Below are positions 9,440-17,960 of a stretch of DNA of 39,552 nucleotides, piece after piece. The stretch is from Deltaproteobacteria bacterium. Lineage in GTDB: Bacteria > Desulfobacterota > Syntrophia > Syntrophales > UBA2185. A program made the position numbers and the translations under genes. Below the pieces are notes generated by a model, which worked only from the letters and a program-made list of their open reading frames with translations, made no database searches and was not told the DNA's origin. The stretch lies in contig JAPLJS010000106.1 in the NCBI GenBank assembly GCA_026388545.1, forward strand, positions 1-39,552. Reading direction: 5' to 3'. The number at the start of each line of letters is the position of its first letter. Position 1 is the stretch's first letter.

Positions 9440-9958
9440 ATGGCAATACAGGATGAAATTCCCAAATCGCGTCTTACACTTAGGTACAAAACAGAGATCC
9501 ATGGCCAGCCCGAAGACGTAACGCTGCCGCTTCGGCTGTTCGTCGAGGGTGATTTTTCTCTGGGAAATTCGAAGGACCGGAAGGTCGATCTGGAGGAGAG
9601 GCGCCTGCGCAATCTTGACGGCACCAACACTGATGCGGTCATGAAGGACATGGGCATGTCCTTGAAGTTTGCCGTGGCCAACAAGATTGACCCGGAAGCC
9701 TCCGATGATATGGATGTGGAAATTCCCATCAACGGCATGAGAGCTTTTTCTCCTGACCATATAGCAAAACAAGTGCCCAAGCTCAGGGGGATACTCCAGA
9801 TGAAAAAGCTTTTGGAGGAGGTCATCTCCAACGTGGATAACAGGAAGGAGTTTCGCAAACTGCTCAATGAATTAATGGGCAACGAAGAGGCGTTGGCCAA
9901 GATGCTGGAACAGTTGAAAGGTTATGAAAGCATGAAGCTTCCTTTAGGCGAGAAGTAA
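9440..9958 (+). CDS. tssB: T6SS contractile sheath small subunit TssB (VipA)
   Basis: This 172-residue subunit pairs with TssC to build the contractile sheath around the tube. Family features visible are the N-terminal RLTLRYKTE strand, the LPLRLFVEGDFSLG segment corresponding to the conserved LP-x-GDFSG region, the RNLDGTNTDAVMKDMG stretch, and the C-terminal helical part with VPKLRGILQMKKLLEEV followed by a region rich in Leu and Glu. Length is typical. A strong ribosome site AGAAAGGAGATAC lies before the ATG, as expected for a protein made in high copy. It lies directly upstream of tssC with an 82-base spacer. Confidence 0.95.
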   Translation: MAIQDEIPKSRLTLRYKTEIHGQPEDVTLPLRLFVEGDFSLGNSKDRKVDLEERRLRNLDGTNTDAVMKDMGMSLKFAVANKIDPEASDDMDVEIPINGMRAFSPDHIAKQVPKLRGILQMKKLLEEVISNVDNRKEFRKLLNELMGNEEALAKMLEQLKGYESMKLPLGEK

Positions 9959-10040
9959 AGGAGAGTAAAAAACATTTTATAATAAAGACGCTTGTTTAAC
10001 CTGATAATATAACAAACTCTATCAAAAAGGAGAGAAATCC

Positions 10041-11549
10041 ATGGCCGAAAAAACAAAACAAGCGGAGAAAACCGCAGAAAAAACTGAGGAGCTTGATCTC
10101 AAACGTTTCCTTTCAAGCATGCGCCTGAGCACCGAGATGAAAGAACCGGTCCCGATGGTCCAGGACAACCTGCAGGTTGTCAAGGAGGACGTCAGCGATG
10201 AAGACCGCTTCCTTTCAGGTATGGCTGCTCTTTTGCTGAATGTTGATAAGTCATCGAAACGTCTGGACAAGGGGAGCATCCAGGAGCTGATTGCCCGCAT
10301 CGACCGGGCCGTCATTGATCAGATTAACGAAATCATCCACAATGAACAATTCAAGAAGATGGAATCCACCTGGCGGTCGCTCAACGACCTGGTCTTAAAT
10401 ACGAACTTTAAGGCCGACATCATGATCGACATTCTTGACGTGGGCAAGGACGAACTCTACGAGGATTTTGAAGCAAATGCCGTTGATATTACCGGCAGCG
10501 CCTTATTCAAAAAGGTCTATGTCAGCGAATACGATCAGTACGGAGGGAAACCCTTCGGCGCGATCATCGGCATGCACGAATTTGAACACACACCCGATGA
10601 CATATTCTGGCTGACGACCATGGGGAAGATCGCGGCCGCAAGCCACGCGCCATATATTGGATCGATTTCCCCGAAATTTTTCGGATGCGACTCCATTGAA
10701 GAACTGTCCGCCATCAAAGACCTCGAGGGCCTTATGAGCCATCCGAAATACGGAGCCTGGAATAAATTGCGCGACTCCGAGCAGGCCGCTTATCTCGGGC
10801 TTACCCTGCCCAGGTATGTTACCCGCCTTCCCTACGATCCGGAAGTAAATCCCTGCCGGGAGATCACGTTCCAGGAAAAAATCCGGGGGAACAATGACGA
10901 GGACTATGTCTGGGGCAGCGCCGCCATGCTCTTTGCCCAGAACATGGTGCGCTCTTTTGCCCAGTCCGGCTGGTGTCAGTATTTGCGGGGACCGAAAGGC
11001 GGCGGCCTGGTAAGCGGGCTTCCCGTGCACACGTTCAATGTGCGCGGCGAAGAAGAAATGAAGATTCCCATTGAGATGGCAGTCCCGGATTACCGTGAAT
11101 TGGAGTTTGCCAACTGCGGCTTTATCCCCCTTATCTATCGCAAGGGCACTGCCGATGCGTGTTTTTTCAGTTGCCAGTCGCTCAAGAAGGCCAAAAAGTT
11201 CAAGGATCCGAAAGACTCGGAGAACTCGCAACTTGTCACCAACCTTTCTTATACGTTCTCCGTTACAAGAATCGCCCATTACATCAAATCAATCATGAGG
11301 GACAACATCGGCAGCAGTGCTGATGCCATGTATATTCAAAATACTCTCACAAACTGGATCTTCCAGTACGTCACCACCGTGGTTGATCCCGATGACCTGA
11401 CGCTGCGCTTCTATCCTTTCAAGGCGGCATCGGTGGAGGTGGTCGAACGCGAGGGGATGATCGGGTGGTATGACTGCAAGATGGCGATCCTCCCCCACAT
11501 CCAATTTGAAGGTATGGACGCGGAACTCAGGATGGATACCAGACTCTAA
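10041..11549 (+). CDS. tssC: T6SS contractile sheath large subunit TssC (VipB)
   Basis: This 502-residue sheath subunit assembles with TssB into the sheath; its N-terminal helix is the known ClpV contact in studied systems. It shows the family hallmark KKMESTWRSLNDLV (about residues 108-121), the central region with GAIIGMHEFEHTPDD, and the later conserved block RLPYDPEVNPCREI with the nearby WGSAAMLFAQNM. The N-terminus is Lys/Glu rich. Length is typical for TssC. The ATG has a strong AAAAAGGAGAG site. It follows tssB and precedes the tube-protein candidate, the canonical B-C-D order. Confidence 0.95.
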   Translation: MAEKTKQAEKTAEKTEELDLKRFLSSMRLSTEMKEPVPMVQDNLQVVKEDVSDEDRFLSGMAALLLNVDKSSKRLDKGSIQELIARIDRAVIDQINEIIHNEQFKKMESTWRSLNDLVLNTNFKADIMIDILDVGKDELYEDFEANAVDITGSALFKKVYVSEYDQYGGKPFGAIIGMHEFEHTPDDIFWLTTMGKIAAASHAPYIGSISPKFFGCDSIEELSAIKDLEGLMSHPKYGAWNKLRDSEQAAYLGLTLPRYVTRLPYDPEVNPCREITFQEKIRGNNDEDYVWGSAAMLFAQNMVRSFAQSGWCQYLRGPKGGGLVSGLPVHTFNVRGEEEMKIPIEMAVPDYRELEFANCGFIPLIYRKGTADACFFSCQSLKKAKKFKDPKDSENSQLVTNLSYTFSVTRIAHYIKSIMRDNIGSSADAMYIQNTLTNWIFQYVTTVVDPDDLTLRFYPFKAASVEVVEREGMIGWYDCKMAILPHIQFEGMDAELRMDTRL

Positions 11550-11589
11550 ATTACAAACATGATTTAAAACGAACGAAGGAGGAATAAAC

Positions 11590-12162
11590 ATGGCCGATTT
11601 AAATTATAATTGCAGCGTTACCCAGGGTTTTAATTTCAAAAAAGACGAACAGATACTTGTCGGGCATATTGTTTCATGCGAAGTCGGCAAAAATAAGTTT
11701 GACGCCGACCTCAACGTGAGCAATCCGGAGGATGCTGCAAGTCTGATCAAGGTTTTCGGTATCGTATCGTCGATCTATTGGGCAGGCGGCTATGCTGAGC
11801 CGGTTCAGTTTGCCTGCCAGGTGTCCAACGCCAACAAGACGAAGATTGCGACACTTACGCACAAAAGCCTCGCCAGCACCGAGGTCCTTTTTAAGTATAA
11901 CGTCTATGACTATGACCCCAAGGAAAAGAAGTATTACAAGTGCTTTCATTCCAACAATGCTGATCTTCAAGGACTTGTCTTAAAATCAGGCGGAGAACTG
12001 GCCATGGCAATAGATATGGATCAGTCTGGGGAGGTTGTCTCTCCGAAAAACTTCGCCTTTACCCTGGGCGTTATGCCTCAGGAGCTGAACATGGAAATTC
12101 ACGTGGCAGTTTCCCTCTCCGACAAGTTCGTCAAAAAGTGGGGCGTGGAAGTAGCAAAGTGA
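11590..12162 (+). CDS. Putative Hcp-like tail tube protein (TssD position)
   Basis: This 190-residue protein rich in predicted beta-strands has no signal peptide and no membrane segment. It is encoded immediately after tssC, where hcp normally lies, and no other Hcp candidate exists in the window. A very strong Shine-Dalgarno site (GAAGGAGGAAT) precedes the ATG, in keeping with a high-copy protein. The sequence does not show the usual Hcp start (MA-x-DIFLKIDGIKGES-like); it begins MADLNYNCSVTQGF. Segments such as ASTEVLFKYNVYDYDPKEKK and PKNFAFTLGVMPQEL recall a beta-barrel with long loops. The tube role is inferred from position, size and expression signals, not from a clear family motif. 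An atypical cargo or adaptor protein is the alternative. Confidence 0.5.
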   Translation: MADLNYNCSVTQGFNFKKDEQILVGHIVSCEVGKNKFDADLNVSNPEDAASLIKVFGIVSSIYWAGGYAEPVQFACQVSNANKTKIATLTHKSLASTEVLFKYNVYDYDPKEKKYYKCFHSNNADLQGLVLKSGGELAMAIDMDQSGEVVSPKNFAFTLGVMPQELNMEIHVAVSLSDKFVKKWGVEVAK

Positions 12163-12244
12163 TATGCTTCACCAAGAATTGATTTGTCAGGATTTTTCAG
12201 CGCTTCGGAAGCGCACGGGAAAGTTGAGATTTCTTATATAACGA

Positions 12245-12381
12245 GAGATCTTTGAAAAATTTCCGCTTTGTCATTGCAGCTCCCGCTCCTTCCAAAAAAC
12301 TTCCCCTCCCTCTTTGGGAGGGGATTGGTGGGAGGGGGCAGGCGCCTGCAATGATATTCGGTGGATATTTTCAAAAATCTC
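12245..12381. repeat. Palindromic intergenic element with C/G-rich core
   Basis: The outer arms 12245-12279 and 12346-12381 are imperfect inverted repeats; both share CTGCAATGA next to the core and TTTTCAAA plus GAGAT at the ends when one is reversed. Inside lies CCCCTCCC (12303-12310), TCTTT, GGGAGGGG (12316-12323), followed by a second G-rich run. The core resembles intergenic sequences near 20932, 28411 and 34800. A REP or MITE-like dispersed element is the likely explanation. It lies between the tube-protein gene and tssK. Confidence 0.6.
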
Positions 12382-12414
12382 AAAGCATTACTATGTTAAG
12401 GCGGCAAAAAAGAG

Positions 12415-13659
12415 ATGGATGATAAACTTGCGCGAGTTTGCTGGAAAATGGGACAGACCCTTCTTCCGGAGCATCTTCTTGCCCTCGAGGATTCGCTGCT
12501 GGCAAATACCGTACTGCGGTATCGCATGCAGGGACTGCCTTCTTACGGGATCGGGAAGCTGATATTAAATGAGTCGCTTTTAGGCGAAGGGATCTTTTCC
12601 GTTCAGGAAATGACGCTTGTCATGTCATCCGGATTGCTGCTGAGCGTGCCCGCCAACGCCAAACTCTCTCCTTTTAACTTGAATCTTCCCGGTACGACAA
12701 AGGTGTCTGTCTACCTGCACATTCTGAATGAAATTCCCGCCGCCGACAGCAGCCCGGGAGGTTGGGAAGATGACGCCGAGGTAAGGATTCCGAGGGTCAT
12801 TCACCGGATGGCCCTCTCATCGGAACAGGACTATCCGAATGTCATTGAAACATTGAAGCTGGCTGAATTCAAAAAAAGTCCCCAGGGCGCCTGGCAAATC
12901 TCGCGGGACTATATTCCTCCTCTGCTGCAGTTGGGCACATCCCCGTTTTTAAGGAGCGAAATTGACGCACTTTCCGAAGCGCTGGCGCTTTTTCAATACA
13001 ATCTCTACATGGACGCCGTCTCCTACTTAAGCGGTGACAGTCTCTCCAGCGTCAAGCAATGCCTGAAAAGCGTTTTCCGGGCCCAGAGGCTTTTGGCCAA
13101 TCTGGTTTCCCAGGTCCATCTTCACCCCTTCTTTCTCTGCGAAGAGTTGTTAACCCTTTATACCGAGGTATGCTTCTACAGGAACACGACGCCGGAAAAT
13201 ATTACCTCCGCATATAACCATGATCAGCTTGCGTTTCTGAATACTATTATTGATCTCATTAACAAACAGATGCAGTTGGTGAGGAGCCTGCCGCCCTACC
13301 TGCCGTTTGAACTCGGCGATAATATCTACCAGGTCAAGTTGCCGGCCGAGATCAGGCAGGCCACGAATGTTTATCTTCTCGCACAGAAAGACCGGATAAT
13401 AACCCAGCTTTCCATCGGCGACATGAAACTGGCAAGCTTTTCCCGGTTGCCTGTGGTGCATAAGATGGCGCTTCAAGGCATACCGTTTAAAAGAGTTGAA
13501 CATCCCTCCTTTCAGCATTCCTTTGGAGCAGAGATTGAATTCTATCTGATTAAGGAGGGCGAAGAATGGGACCATGCGCTGAATGAAATGACGGTGGCTT
13601 TTTACAACAGGCCGGACCTGAAAGACACTGCCTTTTATATCTTTTGGCGCATCGAATGA
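12415..13659 (+). CDS. tssK: T6SS baseplate adaptor TssK
   Basis: This 414-residue baseplate component links the TssE/F/G wedge to the TssL/TssM membrane complex. The N-terminus follows the family pattern of W followed by M-x-L-x-P-x-H, here VCWKMGQTLLPEHLLALED. It is followed by YGIGKLILNESLLGEGIFSV, which matches the conserved GVxxLxLDxxxLxxGxxxV region. A helical middle domain (about 180-300) and a C-terminal receptor-like domain follow. Length is a little below the usual 440-450. The ATG has only a weak A/G-rich site, and the gene follows a 250-base gap occupied by a palindromic element, so it may have its own transcript start or altered expression relative to tssC. Confidence 0.85.
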   Translation: MDDKLARVCWKMGQTLLPEHLLALEDSLLANTVLRYRMQGLPSYGIGKLILNESLLGEGIFSVQEMTLVMSSGLLLSVPANAKLSPFNLNLPGTTKVSVYLHILNEIPAADSSPGGWEDDAEVRIPRVIHRMALSSEQDYPNVIETLKLAEFKKSPQGAWQISRDYIPPLLQLGTSPFLRSEIDALSEALALFQYNLYMDAVSYLSGDSLSSVKQCLKSVFRAQRLLANLVSQVHLHPFFLCEELLTLYTEVCFYRNTTPENITSAYNHDQLAFLNTIIDLINKQMQLVRSLPPYLPFELGDNIYQVKLPAEIRQATNVYLLAQKDRIITQLSIGDMKLASFSRLPVVHKMALQGIPFKRVEHPSFQHSFGAEIEFYLIKEGEEWDHALNEMTVAFYNRPDLKDTAFYIFWRIE

Positions 13660-13720
13660 CGATTGATGAGTGCGCGCCGGCCGCAAGGCCGGGAAAAATT
13701 TAATTCCATGGATATATCCG

Positions 13721-14098
13721 ATGGCGCTTTTCAGTAAATTTGGCGATAGTTTATCTGTCGGCAGTAAAGATCATGATATTCAAAATATTATTGAAAATCT
13801 TAACTACATACTCAATACAAAGAAGGGCTACGGAAGCTTCCTGAAGGAATTTGGCATCCGAGACATGAATGAATACAGCTCCCGCGATCATTTAGCCGTC
13901 GCGATAATGGATGAAGTAAAATATAACATAGAGCACTACGAGCCGAGACTGCAGCTTATAAAGATCTCAATTGAAGAAAGTAATGATCCTTTCCGCATTT
14001 CCTTTAAAATCGAATGCAGGCTGAAGGATACACAGAAGGCATTATTTATGGAATTCAACTCCGTGTATAATGACTTTCATATCAAGAATCCATTATAA
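13721..14098 (+). CDS. tssE: T6SS baseplate protein TssE (gp25-like)
   Basis: From the ATG at 13721 this is a 125-residue homologue of phage T4 gp25, the baseplate component that starts sheath polymerisation. The family core is visible as ENLNYILNTKKGYGSF and EFGIRDMNEYSS, then a helix ending in IEHYEPRL and a last strand pair with ISFKIECRL. The frame stays open to a GTG at 13670, but that would add a Gly/Lys/Arg-rich leader not expected in the family, so MALFSKFG is preferred. Ribosome site is weak. It lies between tssK and the first vgrG, 17 bases from the latter. Confidence 0.85.
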   Translation: MALFSKFGDSLSVGSKDHDIQNIIENLNYILNTKKGYGSFLKEFGIRDMNEYSSRDHLAVAIMDEVKYNIEHYEPRLQLIKISIEESNDPFRISFKIECRLKDTQKALFMEFNSVYNDFHIKNPL

Positions 14099-14115
14099 AC
14101 CATCCGGAGCCGGAA

Positions 14116-15738
14116 ATGTTTAAAGACGCTTTGGAAATGACGCTGGCGCTGATCATCGGTGGGGATGCATTCAAGGTGCCCGGCGCTAACATAAAGTCCC
14201 TGAAAACCAGTATTCACCCTTACGGCTTTACGGCCCGGCTGAGTTTTTGGGTCTCATCGGAAACCGGTGTGGATACTCTCCTTCCCCAATTCGTAAAGCA
14301 GGACCTGATCGAGGTTAAACTGGATATAGAACCTCATTTCAAGCCACAGGACGCCTATAGTGAATCTCTATTACTGCAGGGATTCGTTACCGGCAAAGCA
14401 TTGCTTACAGAACTTACCATCGAAAATGTCAATCTACGCGGCGATCCCGTTCTCTATCGTCATTATCAGATTGATTTTGCCGATCCCGCCCGTGTGCTGT
14501 GGCGTCGGCATTTTCCCTGCGATCTTCTGGTTGACGGAGGCGTTAAGGAACTCATTGAGGCCAATAAGGCAACAGGGGTTGATCTAAAATATGACTGGGA
14601 GATAGTCAACGACAAGTTTGCCGTTACTACGCTTTCCCCCGGATCCCCCGATAACGGAATCAGTTTCTATGATTTTATTATCTGGTATGCAACTGCTCAC
14701 AACGGCGTCTTCAGTTACAACAGCAAAAAAAATCAGTACACCCTTTCCGGAACAAAGGATCAGGAGGGGGATGTGATTGCAATGAGCGAACTGGAAGTGG
14801 AAGATCACCGGATCGATTTTCCTGCGACCATCCGCTATAACGACAGGCTTTTGAATGCCTTTTCAGAAGATCCCAAAAAGAGTGAGACGAGCCGGGATAC
14901 AGCAAAGGATGGAGTGAGGCGTGACAGTTTGCTGCGCGAGCCGATTGCATCTGATTTTGAGAAAGCCTTTAATCTGGAGTCAAAAAAGCAAAAAATCCGG
15001 GGACATGAAATTAACCTGACCCACCGGCGTTTTCCCCTGCTTACCTATCGGCCCGGTACTTTTGTCGTGTTCGAAGGCGGCCTCTGGAGCAACAAGATTT
15101 TTTTTCGCGGCAATGAATACCGCGTAAAGGATATTTTTCTCCGGGCGCATGCCGTTGACGAGGGGCCGGACGCTGATCACAATATGCCGTATTCGCAATA
15201 TAATATTACAATGCGTTCGCGGCTGGAACGTAAGAGTGAAAAAGCCCTGAACATTCCGCCGTTTAAGGCTCCTCCCTACCCGATATATGTCGAGGGAAAA
15301 ATCGTCAGCGAGCAGGGGAAAGAAGAGGAGGAAACGTATCAAATCTATAAGCATCCGCAGACAGAGCTTGATCAATACAGGGTAAAAATCCCGCTTTTTG
15401 ACAATAAGCAGGTTGTCGTTCCGTTTGAGCCTCTTTTTGCACCCGGACACTTTTATTTTCCGGCTTACAAAGGTGAGAGGGTCCTTGTGGCGCTTGATTT
15501 TCATAGAGCGCGGATCATCGGTTTCCTTGACTGGCGGCCCGGCGGCCGCCTGCCCATGGATACTCAGGGGGATCACCTTCTGCTCGGCAAGAGCGCCGAC
15601 AGCAATACCTCCATCAGTCATGTCTATGTGGACAACAAACCCCAGCTGAACATGAAGCGCTCATCAAGCAAAGATACCGAAATAATCCAGCTCCACGAGG
15701 GCACTATTATTCTGCAGACCAAAGAGGAAAGTTCATAA
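14116..15738 (+). CDS. vgrG: Short VgrG spike hub protein (TssI), copy 1, lacking beta-helix tail
   Basis: At 540 residues this corresponds to the gp27-like hub plus gp5 OB-fold part of VgrG. The gp27-like part (about 1-380) includes VLYRHYQIDFADPARVLWRR and YDFIIWYATAHNGVF. The OB-fold part (about 390-500) includes YPIYVEGKIVSE, FYFPAYKGERVLVALDFHRA and LPMDTQGDHLLLG. The protein ends soon after this domain, so the long beta-helix needle of normal VgrGs is absent. The next gene encodes such a needle as a separate protein. Start supported by CCGGAG eight bases upstream. Clearly paralogous to the gene at 35217-37145, with the same order of motifs. Confidence 0.85.
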   Translation: MFKDALEMTLALIIGGDAFKVPGANIKSLKTSIHPYGFTARLSFWVSSETGVDTLLPQFVKQDLIEVKLDIEPHFKPQDAYSESLLLQGFVTGKALLTELTIENVNLRGDPVLYRHYQIDFADPARVLWRRHFPCDLLVDGGVKELIEANKATGVDLKYDWEIVNDKFAVTTLSPGSPDNGISFYDFIIWYATAHNGVFSYNSKKNQYTLSGTKDQEGDVIAMSELEVEDHRIDFPATIRYNDRLLNAFSEDPKKSETSRDTAKDGVRRDSLLREPIASDFEKAFNLESKKQKIRGHEINLTHRRFPLLTYRPGTFVVFEGGLWSNKIFFRGNEYRVKDIFLRAHAVDEGPDADHNMPYSQYNITMRSRLERKSEKALNIPPFKAPPYPIYVEGKIVSEQGKEEEETYQIYKHPQTELDQYRVKIPLFDNKQVVVPFEPLFAPGHFYFPAYKGERVLVALDFHRARIIGFLDWRPGGRLPMDTQGDHLLLGKSADSNTSISHVYVDNKPQLNMKRSSSKDTEIIQLHEGTIILQTKEESS

Positions 15739-15772
15739 CAAACACATAAGTGTAAACAAACGGATTTAGATT

Positions 15773-16294
15773 ATGGGAACACTTGTTTGCCGCGTAGAGC
15801 TCGATAAGAAAAAAGGGATCGTCCTGACGGTTGAAAACGCCCAGGGTAAGATCACCCAAACCGTTGTCATGGACGGGACCAAGGTAACAACGACCGTCAA
15901 GGGGTCGAGCGAAACAAGCACGATCGTCCAGAAAGAGGACAGCATTCAGATTGACTGCAAGGCATTTACGCTGAATGCGGAAACCATTACCTGCAAATCT
16001 ACAGGAAAAACCTCTCATGAAAGCGGGCAGGATTTTACCATCAAGAGCAGTCAGAAAATCAATGCCTCAGCCACGGCTGATGCGAAGTATACGGCCATGA
16101 ATACAACCCTTGAGAGCACATCCGAATCCAAGATGAGCGGAATGACCTTGAAGCTTTCCGGTACAGCCAGCGCTGAGTTAAAAGCGCCCAGTATCACCGT
16201 TGATGCAACGGGGATGATGGAACTGAAAGCGGGTGGAATTGTGAATCTCAAAGGCTCAATCGTTAACATCAAAGATATTGTCAACATGGGTTGA
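15773..16294 (+). CDS. Stand-alone beta-helix spike protein (VgrG/gp5 C-terminal-like)
   Basis: This 173-residue protein is made of short repeated strands typical of the triple-stranded beta-helix of gp5 and VgrG needles. Examples are DSIQIDCKAFTLNAETITC, KINASATADAKYTAM and the closing GGIVNLKGSIVNIKDIVNMG. It follows the short VgrG by 34 bases, which suggests that the VgrG needle is provided in trans. The N-terminal part (GTLVCRVELDKKKGIVLTV) could be the docking region for the VgrG OB-fold. It may trimerise and accept the PAAR tip encoded at 27991-28374. A cargo-bearing function is not seen. Confidence 0.75.
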   Translation: MGTLVCRVELDKKKGIVLTVENAQGKITQTVVMDGTKVTTTVKGSSETSTIVQKEDSIQIDCKAFTLNAETITCKSTGKTSHESGQDFTIKSSQKINASATADAKYTAMNTTLESTSESKMSGMTLKLSGTASAELKAPSITVDATGMMELKAGGIVNLKGSIVNIKDIVNMG

Positions 16295-16316
16295 AACGTC
16301 AGATACGTTATTGAAC

Positions 16317-17960
16317 ATGAAGATTGATGAAGGCTTATATAAAACATTTCTGGAAGAGATGAACGCCCTGGAAAATTTCCGCATAGCCTATGCGTCTTTG
16401 CATCCCGGCGTTCCTCTGGACCGCGAAGACCCGGATGTGAGGCGCTTGATCGAGGCCATGGCCCTTTTTTCCGCCCGCACTCGGCTTGCGGGTTCACGCA
16501 ATATCAGCGCCACGAGCAGGAGGATTTTCCAGCAGTTTTTCCCCTATCTGCTGGCGCCGCTGCCCTCAATGGCTATACTGCAGGCGCTGCCCACACGGCA
16601 GCTCTCAGAGCCTGTGTTTTTCCCGAAGGGATCAGAAATAGCCCTTTCACCGGAATCAGGCGGCGGAGCGATCTTTCGAACGCTGAGCGACCTGCGCATC
16701 CTGCCCATAACGCTTACAAAATTCAGTATGCTGCTGCTGCCGGACAGAGGCTTCAGGCTTGCTCTGCGCCTCAGCGCTTCATTTGCCCGCAGCGAAGAAA
16801 TAGGCCGGCTGAGCTTCTGCATCAATCATCTGAACAATTATGAAGCTTCACAGATGATGCTCTTCAATCTCAAGCATCACCTCAGGAGGGCGTCGGTGGT
16901 GTTTGATGAAAAAGCTACCGAAACATCCTCCGGGATCCCCTGCGATGTATCCTTTGGCATGCCGCACGATGAAGATAATCTTGCGCATCCCCTGCAAAAG
17001 GAGAGGCTCTTTTTCCATTTTCCCTGGCAGGAGGTCTTCCTGAATGTTCAGGTTCCCCAGGCTACCCGCAACTGGAGCGAGTTTACTATCTGCCTCGACC
17101 TTGGCTCCGGCTGGCCCCGAAACCTTGTTTTGAACCAGGATGTGTTTCAGCTTTTCGCCATGCCCATAGTCAACCTCCGGCAGGGCATGGCCCAGCCGGT
17201 TATATGCGATGGAACTCAGGAACGCTACGCAATTCGCCATCCTGACATGGAGTACGGATTCGAGATCCATTCCGTGCGAGGCGTCTACGAGGTTGCCAAA
17301 GAGGGTATGACCTTTGTAAAGCCGGGCATTCTTTCCGGTTCGGCTCCATCATATGAGACTGAAGAGCAGACGGACAGCCAGGGCCGGAAACACCATTATC
17401 TCCATCTGCATTTTCCCAAGGCATTTGAAAAACCACGGACCATAGCAACCGAAGCGCTCTGGTTTCAGCCGTGGTTTACCGAAAAAATCTCACAAAGGCT
17501 GACGGTTACCCCCTTCAGTCGCAGAACGGTCGGGCTGAAGTGGGATTTGCTTGTAAACCCTGTACCCCATGCCGAAAACCTTTTCCAGGACACTATAGAG
17601 GGATTCCTCCATTTTCTTACCCTGACAAACCGGGAAACCTTAAGCCGTGATGATTTGATGGACATCCTCCAAGTCATGGGAATTATGCGGCAAAGGCAGT
17701 ACCAAGCGCTTTGTGAGTTATTGGTTGATGTGCGGATTGAAAAATCCCCGCTGCAGGACACACACTTTTCGGGCCTGCTGAAACATAGATATATCCTGCG
17801 CTTTCGGGAATATGATCCAAGCAGGGAGCCCCTGATGGAAATTTTCCTCACGCAGGTAGAAAATATTCTTAATGCCTGGATTTCCGGCGCCAAAATAGAG
17901 GTTCAAAAAGAGATTGCAGGAAGCAAACCGGGATCTTCTCAAGTAAAGGACGTACAATGA
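16317..17960 (+). CDS. tssF: T6SS baseplate protein TssF (VasA/ImpG)
   Basis: From the ATG at 16317 the product is 547 residues. With TssG and TssE it forms the baseplate wedge around the spike. The family signature at the N-terminus is clear: a first helix LYKTFLEEMNAL, the DREDPDVRRLIEAMALFSAR block, and FFPYLLAPLPSMAILQ, corresponding to the usual YPHYLAPxPSMA. The later blocks with RLTVTPFSRRTVGLKWDL and LLKHRYILRF also fit. The frame extends to a TTG at 16278 that overlaps the previous gene. 16317 is preferred because it gives the conserved N-terminus, although no ribosome site is visible. It ends with an ATGA overlap with tssL, so the two are translationally coupled. Confidence 0.9.
   Translation: MKIDEGLYKTFLEEMNALENFRIAYASLHPGVPLDREDPDVRRLIEAMALFSARTRLAGSRNISATSRRIFQQFFPYLLAPLPSMAILQALPTRQLSEPVFFPKGSEIALSPESGGGAIFRTLSDLRILPITLTKFSMLLLPDRGFRLALRLSASFARSEEIGRLSFCINHLNNYEASQMMLFNLKHHLRRASVVFDEKATETSSGIPCDVSFGMPHDEDNLAHPLQKERLFFHFPWQEVFLNVQVPQATRNWSEFTICLDLGSGWPRNLVLNQDVFQLFAMPIVNLRQGMAQPVICDGTQERYAIRHPDMEYGFEIHSVRGVYEVAKEGMTFVKPGILSGSAPSYETEEQTDSQGRKHHYLHLHFPKAFEKPRTIATEALWFQPWFTEKISQRLTVTPFSRRTVGLKWDLLVNPVPHAENLFQDTIEGFLHFLTLTNRETLSRDDLMDILQVMGIMRQRQYQALCELLVDVRIEKSPLQDTHFSGLLKHRYILRFREYDPSREPLMEIFLTQVENILNAWISGAKIEVQKEIAGSKPGSSQVKDVQ

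Noticed and set aside
10503..11279. 258-residue minus-strand frame inside tssC
   Set aside because: TssC is certain here; the antisense frame results from its codon use.
12190..12230. GCGCTTC/GAAGCGC hairpin after the Hcp-like gene as an intrinsic terminator
   Set aside because: Good stem but no U-tract follows, so termination is not supported.
14980..15621. 213-residue minus-strand frame inside vgrG1
   Set aside because: Shadow of the VgrG frame, whose motifs are repeated in the paralogue at 35217.
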